Positions 31,253 to 37,556 of a stretch of DNA of 37,556 bases are shown here, piece by piece. How positions within the stretch are numbered: the first letter of the stretch is position 1; each line of letters opens with the position of its first letter. The notes under the pieces are model-generated. The model saw only the letters and a program-made list of their open reading frames with translations. It searched no databases and had not been told where the DNA came from. The stretch is taken from NCBI RefSeq assembly GCF_008042035.1, contig NZ_RDBL01000006.1, positions 68,639 to 106,194 on the forward strand, in the 5' to 3' direction. The translations under genes and the position numbers were made by a program. This DNA comes from Streptomyces sp. col6 (GTDB lineage: Bacteria; Actinomycetota; Actinomycetes; Streptomycetales; Streptomycetaceae).

Positions 31253-33847
31253 GTGGACGCCGAGCTGACCAACAGGAGCCGGGACGCCATCAACGCGGCC
31301 ACCAGCAGGGCCGTGAAGGACGGCCACCCCGATCTGACCCCCGGGCATCTGCTGCTGGCGCTGCTCTCGGGAGAGGACAACGAGAACCTCGTCGATCTGC
31401 TGGCCGCCGTCGAGGCCGATCAGATCGCCGTACGCGCCGAGACCGAGCGGCTCCTGGGCGCACTGCCCAGCGTGACCGGGTCGACGGTGTCCCCGCCCCA
31501 GCCCAACCGTGAACTGCTCGCCGTCATCGCGGACGCCGCGCAGCGCGCCAAGGAGCTGGGCGACGACTACATCTCCACCGAGCACCTGCTGATCGGTATC
31601 GCCGCGAAGGGCGGCCGTGCCGGTGAGATCCTCGACGGGCAGGGGGCCAGTGCGAAGAAGCTGCTGGACGCGTTCGAGAAGAGCAGGGGAGGGCGACGGG
31701 TGACCACTCCCGACCCGGAGGGCCAGTACAAGGCCCTGGAGAAATTCGGCACCGACTTCACCGCCGCCGCGCGCGAGGGCAAGCTCGACCCGGTCATCGG
31801 GCGCGACCAGGAGATCCGCCGCGTCGTCCAGGTGCTCTCGCGGCGCACCAAGAACAACCCGGTGCTCATCGGTGAGCCCGGCGTCGGCAAGACCGCCGTC
31901 GTCGAAGGGCTCGCCCAGCGCATCGTCAAGGGCGACGTTCCCGAGTCCCTGAAGAACAAACGGCTCGTCTCGCTGGACCTGGGCGCCATGGTCGCGGGCG
32001 CGAAGTACCGCGGTGAGTTCGAGGAGCGCCTGAAGACCGTCCTGTCCGAGATCAAGGAGAGCGACGGCCAGATCATCACGTTCATCGACGAGCTGCACAC
32101 CGTCGTGGGCGCGGGCGCAGGCGGCGACTCCGCGATGGACGCGGGCAACATGCTCAAGCCGATGCTGGCCCGCGGCGAGCTGCGGATGGTCGGCGCGACC
32201 ACGCTCGACGAGTACCGCGAGCGCATCGAGAAGGACCCGGCCCTGGAACGCCGCTTCCAGCAGGTGCTGGTGGCGGAGCCGTCCGTCGAGGACACCATCG
32301 CGATCCTGCGCGGTCTCAAGGGCCGTTACGAGGCCCACCACAAGGTGCAGATCGCGGACGCGTCCCTGGTCGCCGCCGCGACCCTGTCCGACCGCTACAT
32401 CACCTCCCGCTTCCTCCCCGACAAGGCCATCGACCTCGTCGACGAGGCGGCCTCCAGGCTGCGCATGGAGATCGACTCCTCGCCCGTCGAGATCGACGAA
32501 CTCCAGCGCTCGGTCGACCGGTTGCACATGGAGGAGCTGGCCCTCAGGAACGAGACCGACCCCGCCTCCAGGCAGCGCCTGGAGAAGCTGCGCCGCGACC
32601 TCGCCGACAAGGAGGAGGAGCTGCGCGGCCTCAACGCCCGCTGGGAGAAGGAGAAGCAGGGCCTCAACCGCGTCGGTGAGCTGAAGGAACGCCTCGACGA
32701 CCTGCGCGGCCAGGCCGAACGCGCCCAGCGCGACGGCGACTTCGACACCGCGTCCAAGCTGCTGTACGGAGAGATCCCCGGCCTGGAACGCGAGCTGGCC
32801 GAGGCCGCCGAGGCCGAGGAGGAGGCCGCGAAGGAGCCCAAGGAGACCCTGGTCAAGGAAGAGGTCGGGCCGGACGACATCGCCGATGTCGTCGGCGCCT
32901 GGACCGGCATCCCGGCGGGCCGCCTCCTGGAGGGCGAGACGCAGAAGCTGCTGCGCATGGAGTCCGAGCTGGGCAGGCGCCTGATCGGGCAGACCGAGGC
33001 CGTGCAGGCCGTCTCGGACGCGGTGCGCCGCACCCGCGCCGGCATCGCCGACCCCGACCGCCCCACCGGCTCGTTCCTCTTCCTCGGGCCGACCGGGGTC
33101 GGCAAGACCGAGCTGGCGAAGGCGCTGGCGGACTTCCTCTTCGACGACGAGCGGGCCATGGTCCGCATCGACATGAGCGAGTACAGCGAGAAGCACAGCG
33201 TCGCCCGGCTGGTCGGCGCCCCGCCCGGATACGTCGGTTACGAGGAGGGCGGCCAGCTCACGGAGGCGGTCCGCCGCCGCCCGTACACGGTCGTGCTGCT
33301 GGACGAGGTCGAGAAGGCCCATCCCGAGGTCTTCGACATCCTGCTCCAGGTGCTCGACGACGGCCGGCTCACCGACGGACAGGGCCGGACGGTGGACTTC
33401 CGGAACACCATCCTGATCCTGACGTCCAACCTCGGCAGCCAGTTCCTGACCGACCCCCTGGCCAAGCCGGAGGAGAAGAAGCGGCAGGTCCTGGAGGTCG
33501 TACGGGCCTCCTTCAAGCCGGAGTTCCTCAACCGGCTCGACGACCTGGTGGTCTTCTCCGCGCTGTCCGGCGACGAGCTGGCGCACATCGCGGGCCTCCA
33601 GATCGACCGGCTCGCGAAGCGCCTGGCCGACCGCAGGCTCACGCTGGACGTCACGCCGGAGGCGCTGGCCTGGCTGGCCGAGGAGGGCAACGACCCGGCG
33701 TACGGTGCCCGGCCGTTGCGCCGCCTCATCCAGACGGCGATCGGCGACCGGCTCGCGAAGGAGATCCTGGCGGGCGAGATCCGGGACGGCGACACGGTCC
33801 GTGTGGACCGGTTCGAGGACGGACTGATCGTCGGCGCCGCGACCTGA
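31253..33847 (+). CDS. clpB: Disaggregase ClpB (Hsp100)
   Basis: An 864-residue AAA+ chaperone that extracts proteins from aggregates with DnaK. It has an N-terminal Clp repeat domain (1-145), nucleotide domain 1 with Walker A GEPGVGKT at 207-214 and Walker B FIDELH, a middle coiled coil (about 400-530, rich in Glu/Arg), and nucleotide domain 2 with GPTGVGKT at 612-619 and [10 protein letters not shown]. The D2-small domain has [15 protein letters not shown] residues ([12 protein letters not shown]). No IGF/IGL ClpP-binding loop is seen. GTG 31253 follows AAGGAGG. Two HAIR boxes upstream place it under HspR. Confidence 0.98.
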   Translation: MDAELTNRSRDAINAATSRAVKDGHPDLTPGHLLLALLSGEDNENLVDLLAAVEADQIAVRAETERLLGALPSVTGSTVSPPQPNRELLAVIADAAQRAKELGDDYISTEHLLIGIAAKGGRAGEILDGQGASAKKLLDAFEKSRGGRRVTTPDPEGQYKALEKFGTDFTAAAREGKLDPVIGRDQEIRRVVQVLSRRTKNNPVLIGEPGVGKTAVVEGLAQRIVKGDVPESLKNKRLVSLDLGAMVAGAKYRGEFEERLKTVLSEIKESDGQIITFIDELHTVVGAGAGGDSAMDAGNMLKPMLARGELRMVGATTLDEYRERIEKDPALERRFQQVLVAEPSVEDTIAILRGLKGRYEAHHKVQIADASLVAAATLSDRYITSRFLPDKAIDLVDEAASRLRMEIDSSPVEIDELQRSVDRLHMEELALRNETDPASRQRLEKLRRDLADKEEELRGLNARWEKEKQGLNRVGELKERLDDLRGQAERAQRDGDFDTASKLLYGEIPGLERELAEAAEAEEEAAKEPKETLVKEEVGPDDIADVVGAWTGIPAGRLLEGETQKLLRMESELGRRLIGQTEAVQAVSDAVRRTRAGIADPDRPTGSFLFLGPTGVGKTELAKALADFLFDDERAMVRIDMSEYSEKHSVARLVGAPPGYVGYEEGGQLTEAVRRRPYTVVLLDEVEKAHPEVFDILLQVLDDGRLTDGQGRTVDFRNTILILTSNLGSQFLTDPLAKPEEKKRQVLEVVRASFKPEFLNRLDDLVVFSALSGDELAHIAGLQIDRLAKRLADRRLTLDVTPEALAWLAEEGNDPAYGARPLRRLIQTAIGDRLAKEILAGEIRDGDTVRVDRFEDGLIVGAAT

Positions 33848-33858
33848 GAGAGGCCGTG

Positions 33859-33904
33859 GGCCGGGAATGTGCCGCCCGGACTTTCGAACGGCACATTCCC
33901 GGCC
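33859..33904 (+). terminator. Terminator of clpB
   Basis: GGCCGGGAATGTGCCG (33859-33874) and its perfect 16-bp complement (33889-33904) around a 14-nt loop, 12 bp after the stop. Confidence 0.85.
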
Positions 33905-34134
33905 TGGCCCGATCCCCTATTCAACATCGGTATCCAGCCAAACGTTCTGTCCGGTCACCGGTGCGTGAACTCCTTCCCCGGAGCGGTCTCGACCCCGGTA
34001 CACCGCTTCTGGCAAGGGAGTTCGCGACGTGGCCCCATGGCGCCCGGTCCGCGCTGCGCGACCAAACAGGACACCGCGCTTCACCTGCGGCAACCTGCCC
34101 GTGCCTGGGGTTAGAGGTCGATTCGGGTGGCCGG
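33905..34134. other. Intergenic region before MFS gene
   Basis: Short open frames occur, but none has a ribosome site or recognisable content. Only the MFS promoter at its end is supported. Confidence 0.5.
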
Positions 34135-34140
34135 TAGCGT
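34135..34140 (+). promoter_or_regulatory. -10 box TAGCGT for leaderless MFS gene
   Basis: TAGCGT ends 6 nt before ATG 34147, with no ribosome site. Confidence 0.5.
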
Positions 34141-34146
34141 GCCCGC

Positions 34147-35412
34147 ATGAACGAGCGGACAGGCGATGAGATAACCAACGGGCCCAAGAAGTCCAGATCT
34201 GACAATCTCTTTCACCTTGGCGAATTCCGTACCCTTTGGACTGCTTACGCTCAGTCGATCCTGGGCGACCAGCTGGCGCGTGTAGCGCTGTCGTTGCTTG
34301 TTTTCGAGCGTACGGACTCGCCGGGATGGACCGCGGCGACCTATGCCCTGACCACCCTGCCGGCCCTGTTGTCCGGGGTACTGCTCTCCGGACTGGCGGA
34401 CCGGTTCCCCCGGCGCACGGTCATGATCAGCTGTGACCTGACCAGGATGGTGCTCGTCGGGCTGATGGCGCTGCCGGGGATGCCGCTGCCGCTGCTCGCC
34501 GGACTGCTGGTGCTGGCGCAGCTGGCCGAGGCACCCTTCGGCGCCGCCCAGGGAGCGCTGCTGCCCACCGTGCTCGGCGTCGAGCGCTACGAGCGCGGCC
34601 AGCGGATCATGCAGATCACCCATCAGGTCGGCCAGCTGGTCGGTTTCGCCGGAGGCGGGCTGCTCGCCGCGTGGCTGGGCAGCAACTGCTCGCTGGCGGT
34701 GAACGCGGCGACCTTCCTGCTCTCGGCGGCCCTCATCCGGTTCGGGGTGAAGGCCCGCCCGGTGACGAGCACCGAGGCCCGTACGGCGAAGCTCGGCGCC
34801 CGGGTCGGCGGCGCCGCCGCGCTGATCTGGTCGGACCGCAGACTCCGTTCGCTGCTCGCGCTGGGCTGGCTCGCGGGCTTCGTCGTCCTGCCGGAGGGGC
34901 TGGCCGCCCCGTTCGCGGACGAGGCCGGCGGCGGCGCCTACACGGTGGGGCTGCTGCTCGCCTCGCATCCGGCGGGCATGGTGCTGGGGGCGGCCCTGCT
35001 GGGGCGCTCCACGGTCGGGGACGAGAACCGGCGCCGGTGGCTCGGCCCGCTGGCGGTCGCCGCGAATGTGCCGCTGGTCGCCTATCTGCTCGGCCCCGGT
35101 GCGGAAGTGGCCATGCTCCTGCTGTTCGTCGCCGGGGTGTGTTCCGCCTACCAGATCACCGCCGGTGCCACCTTCGTCCTGCTGACCCCGGCCGACCGGC
35201 GGGGCCAGGCACTGGGCCTCGCCCGGTCGGGGATGATCGCCATGCAGGGCGTCGGCGTGGCATCCGGGGGCGCGGTGACCGAGCTGACGGGGTCCTCGGC
35301 GACCACCATCGGAGCCTCCGGGCTCCTCGGGGTGGCCTGCGCCGTTCTCGCCGCCACGGCCTGGACACGGGCCCGTGCCACCGGGCCAGGGATGATTCCC
35401 GAGAAGGCGTAG
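34147..35412 (+). CDS. MFS transporter
   Basis: A 421-residue, 12-helix major facilitator protein of the MFS_3/MFS_1 efflux type. The family loop between helices 2 and 3 is visible as SGLADRFPRRTVMISCDLTR, after helix 1 with FRTLWTAYAQSILGDQLARV. The second half includes FVLLTPADRRGQALGLARSG, the corresponding loop. The N-terminal 25 residues are charged and cytoplasmic. Substrate unknown; drug or metabolite export is likely from family knowledge. Monocistronic, between clpB and the YbjN gene. Confidence 0.92.
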   Translation: MNERTGDEITNGPKKSRSDNLFHLGEFRTLWTAYAQSILGDQLARVALSLLVFERTDSPGWTAATYALTTLPALLSGVLLSGLADRFPRRTVMISCDLTRMVLVGLMALPGMPLPLLAGLLVLAQLAEAPFGAAQGALLPTVLGVERYERGQRIMQITHQVGQLVGFAGGGLLAAWLGSNCSLAVNAATFLLSAALIRFGVKARPVTSTEARTAKLGARVGGAAALIWSDRRLRSLLALGWLAGFVVLPEGLAAPFADEAGGGAYTVGLLLASHPAGMVLGAALLGRSTVGDENRRRWLGPLAVAANVPLVAYLLGPGAEVAMLLLFVAGVCSAYQITAGATFVLLTPADRRGQALGLARSGMIAMQGVGVASGGAVTELTGSSATTIGASGLLGVACAVLAATAWTRARATGPGMIPEKA

Positions 35413-35492
35413 CCCGAGCGGTCTACGCCCCGGCGGCCAAACGCGGCTAGGGTCGTCGGCAGGAAACCACGAGATCCACAGGAGTACCAGCG

Positions 35493-36062
35493 ATGTCTAT
35501 CGACCCGTCCTCGATTCCTAACTTCGGGGCGCAGCCCGAACCGCAGGCGACAGGACCGGAGGGCCCCGTCGTCCCCGACCAGGACCTCGTCAAGCAGCTG
35601 CTGGACCAGATGGAGCTGAAGTACGTCGTCGACGACGAGGGCGACCTCGCCGCGCCGTGGGAGGAATTCCGCACGTACTTCATGTTCCGCGGCGAGGGCG
35701 AGCAGCAGGTCTTCTCGGTCCGTACGTTCTACGACCGCCCGCACGACACGGACCAGCGTCCGGTCCTGCTCGACGCGATCGACGACTGGAACCGCCGCAC
35801 CCTGTGGCCCAAGGTCTACACGCACACCCACGAGCCCGAGGAGGGCTCCGAGGAGACCGGCCCCTCGGTCCGGCTGATCGGTGAGGCGCAGATGCTCATC
35901 GGCACCGGTGTCTCGCTGGAGCACTTCGTCTCCTCGACGGTCAGCTGGGTGCGCGCGTCCATCGAGTTCGACAAGTGGCTGCTGGAGCGCCTGGGCCTGG
36001 CCCCGGCCGAGCAGAAGGCGGACGGCGCCGAGGGCGCGGAGCAGGCCGCTCCGGACGCCTGA
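35493..36062 (+). CDS. YbjN domain protein
   Basis: A 189-residue cytosolic protein with a YbjN-like alpha/beta domain at about 30-170 (LVKQLLDQMELKYVVDDEGD, FYDRPHDTDQRPVLLDAIDD, WNRRTLWPKVYTHTHEPEEG, FVSSTVSWVRASIEFDKWL). The ends are low-complexity and acidic. In Enterobacteria YbjN affects stress responses; in actinobacteria the role is unknown. ATG 35493 follows ACAGGAG. Confidence 0.88.
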   Translation: MSIDPSSIPNFGAQPEPQATGPEGPVVPDQDLVKQLLDQMELKYVVDDEGDLAAPWEEFRTYFMFRGEGEQQVFSVRTFYDRPHDTDQRPVLLDAIDDWNRRTLWPKVYTHTHEPEEGSEETGPSVRLIGEAQMLIGTGVSLEHFVSSTVSWVRASIEFDKWLLERLGLAPAEQKADGAEGAEQAAPDA

Positions 36063-36081
36063 GCGCCCGTACGCATGACGA

Positions 36082-36110
36082 GGCCCGGCGCGGGGAATCC
36101 GCGCCGGGCC
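36082..36110. terminator. Bidirectional terminator between YbjN and aminotransferase genes
   Basis: GGCCCGGCGCGG (36082-36093) and CCGCGCCGGGCC (36099-36110) around GGAAT, between convergent stops at 36062 and 36121. Confidence 0.9.
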
Positions 36111-36120
36111 CCGTCGTGTG

Positions 36121-37299
36121 TCACAGCTGCTTGAGCCGGGTGACGGCCTCCTGGAGCACATCAGTCCGCTTGCAGAAGGTGAAACGGACGAAGGGCGCGC
36201 CCTGGTCCCGGTGGTCGTAGAAGACGGCGTTGGGGACGGCCACCACCCCGCACCGTTCCGGCAGCGCCCGGCAGAACGCGATGCCGTCGCCGGCCGCGTC
36301 CAGCGGGCGGATGTCGGTGGTCACGAAGTACGTCCCGGCCGGCCGGTACACCCCGAACCCGGCCTCCGTGAGCCCGGCGCACAGCAGGTCCCGCTTGGCG
36401 CGCAGGTCCGCGCGCAGCTCCTCGTAGAAGCTGTCGGGCAGCCGCAGCGCCTCGGCGACCGCGTACTGGAGGGGGCCGCCGGAGACGTACGTCAGATACT
36501 GCTTGGCCGAGCGGACCGCCGTCACCAGCTCGGGGCTCCCGGTGACCCAGCCGATCTTCCAGCCGGTGTACGAGAACGTCTTGCCGGCCGACGAGATGGT
36601 GACCGTGCGATCCCGCATGCCGGGGAACCCGGCCAGCGGCAGGTGCTCGCCCTCGAAGACCAGGTGCTCGTAGACCTCGTCCGTGACGACGAGGAGGTCG
36701 TGCTCGCAGGCCAGCTCGGCGATCGCGGCCAGTTCCGCACGGCTCAGGACGGTGCCGGTGGGATTGTGCGGGGTGTTGATCAGCAGCAGCCGGGTACGGC
36801 GCGTGACCGCCGCGCGCAGTTCGTCGAGATCCAGCCGGTAGGTGCCGGCGGAGGTGTCGGGACGCAGCGTGACGGGAACGCGGGCGGCGCCCGCCATGGC
36901 GATGCAGGCGGCGTACGAGTCGTAGTACGGCTCCAGCGCGATGACCTCGTCGCCCGGCTCCAGGAGCGCCAGGAGGGAGGCGGCGATGGCCTCGGTGGCG
37001 CCCGCCGTGACCAGCACCTCGGTGTCGGGGTCGTACGCCAGGCCGTAGCGCCGCTGCTGGTGGGCGGTGATCGCGGTGCGCAGCTCGGGTACACCGGGTC
37101 CGGGCGGGTACTGGTTTCCGTGCCCGGCGCGCAGGGAACGGACCGCGGCCTCGCGGACCTCCTCGGGGCCGTCGGTGTCGGGGAAGCCCTGGCCGAGATT
37201 GATGGCTCCGGTGCGGACGGCCAGCGCGGACATCTCCGCGAAGATCGTCGTGCCGAACTCGGCGAGGCGGCGGTTGAGCAGCGGTCGTCCCTGTGTCAT
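36121..37299 (-). CDS. Class I PLP-dependent aminotransferase
   Basis: A 392-residue fold-type I aminotransferase. Seen are INLGQGFPDTDGPEEV, VTAGATEAIAASLLAL, INTPHNPTGTVL, VVTDEVYEHLVF and the PLP lysine in TISSAGKTFSYTGWKIGW, with FVRFTFCK at the end supplying the carboxylate-binding Arg. It most resembles the kynurenine/methionine aminotransferase (YbdL) and DapC-type group. Substrate is open: glutamine, methionine, aromatic or N-succinyl-diaminopimelate have all been found in relatives. The second ATG (37299) lies 8 nt after AGGA and is preferred to 37308. Confidence 0.93.
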   Translation of the reverse strand: MTQGRPLLNRRLAEFGTTIFAEMSALAVRTGAINLGQGFPDTDGPEEVREAAVRSLRAGHGNQYPPGPGVPELRTAITAHQQRRYGLAYDPDTEVLVTAGATEAIAASLLALLEPGDEVIALEPYYDSYAACIAMAGAARVPVTLRPDTSAGTYRLDLDELRAAVTRRTRLLLINTPHNPTGTVLSRAELAAIAELACEHDLLVVTDEVYEHLVFEGEHLPLAGFPGMRDRTVTISSAGKTFSYTGWKIGWVTGSPELVTAVRSAKQYLTYVSGGPLQYAVAEALRLPDSFYEELRADLRAKRDLLCAGLTEAGFGVYRPAGTYFVTTDIRPLDAAGDGIAFCRALPERCGVVAVPNAVFYDHRDQGAPFVRFTFCKRTDVLQEAVTRLKQL

Positions 37300-37435
37300 G
37301 GCCGCCATCCTGCGCGCAAGCTCTGGACTTGCTCAAGTCTGCTTTGGCCGTACGGAGGCGGGGGCATCTCCCCTGCACGCCGGAACGGGCGCGGAGCGGG
37401 GGGCCTCGCTTCGGGGGACGGAAGGACGTGAGGTC

Positions 37436-37556
37436 ATGGGTGGTGTGCTGGCAGGGGTGATTCTGGTCGTGCTGGTCGTGGTCGTCGTCGCGATGGTGGC
37501 GGGGGCCGGCGGGCGGGGGCGTGCGCCGTCGCGCAGCAGGCGGCGCGGTACGGCGG
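37436..37556 (+). CDS. Small membrane protein, C-terminus outside window
   Basis: 40 codons are visible from ATG 37436, after GTGAGGTC. Residues 3-25 form one hydrophobic helix rich in Val and Leu, followed by a basic Gly/Arg/Ser stretch. It is divergent from the aminotransferase. Family not recognised; the start could be a membrane anchor of a larger protein. Confidence 0.6.
   Translation, partial: MGGVLAGVILVVLVVVVVAMVAGAGGRGRAPSRSRRRGTA

Noticed and set aside
30920..33586. 888-residue open frame on the minus strand
   Set aside because: Antisense to clpB; composition is Leu/Asp/Val/Gly shadow sequence with no family features.
37327..37338. ACTTG-CT-CAAGT palindrome before the aminotransferase as an HspR site
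   Set aside because: It lacks the 7-bp spacer and T/A ends of HAIR boxes, and the gene is not a heat-shock type.
1..37556. CRISPR array, riboswitch, rRNA or complete insertion sequence
   Set aside because: No regularly spaced DNA repeats, no conserved riboswitch core, no rRNA sequence and no transposase with terminal repeats were seen.

Overview
The window is chromosomal DNA from a Streptomyces or very close relative. The evidence is very high G+C with G/C-ending codons, many GTG starts, the dnaK-grpE-dnaJ-hspR operon with HspR (HAIR) operators, clpB under the same operators, Spo0M, an XlnB-type xylanase, a SigX5-like ECF factor with a C-terminal SnoaL-like domain, and many genes whose start codon lies 6-7 nt after a TANNNT -10 box (leaderless pattern).

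Left part (1-14042): a partial ammonium transporter on the minus strand with a GlnR-like site; a polytopic membrane protein; an SMP-30/gluconolactonase; a secreted GH11 xylanase with a CBM2 and clear inverted-repeat operators; a GT2 glycosyltransferase; an SDR oxidoreductase and a TetR regulator that share one operator motif; Spo0M; a GPP34/GOLPH3-like protein; two coupled GNAT genes, one fused to an ACT (CASTOR-like) module; a small DUF6243-like protein; and a divergent TetR/amidase pair around nested palindromes.

Middle (14043-17998): an integration hot spot at tRNA-Gly(CCC). The intact tRNA lies at 17928-17998 on the minus strand. Its 3' half is repeated perfectly at 14303-14348 and almost perfectly at 15349-15392, giving two tandem island remnants. 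Each carries the same att arm and a PIN/antitoxin module, intact in the first and a short scar in the second. The second also holds a DUF998 membrane protein, a DUF4287 protein and the sigma factor. No integrase remains.

Right part (18223-37556): a 57-residue zinc-ribbon-like protein, dcd, a phosphoribosyltransferase, a Yip1-like membrane protein, a large membrane Fe-S reductase (HdrD/Rv0338c type), a short sugar transferase with an altered catalytic pair, the dnaK operon, an accessory insertion, a PPOX-type flavin/F420 protein, clpB, an MFS transporter, a YbjN protein, a class I aminotransferase and the start of a small membrane protein.

The most unusual part is the accessory insertion between hspR and clpB (about 28340-30601). 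It holds a decayed LuxR-family paralogue, an intact LuxR-family regulator, a divergent exported peptide with four (G/S)DIAW motifs exactly 12 residues apart, and a tightly linked truncated Rieske-like protein that keeps two cysteines but has arginine at both expected histidine positions. I know no described system with this composition. It could be a peptide signalling or modified-peptide locus, but its function is inferred from arrangement only.
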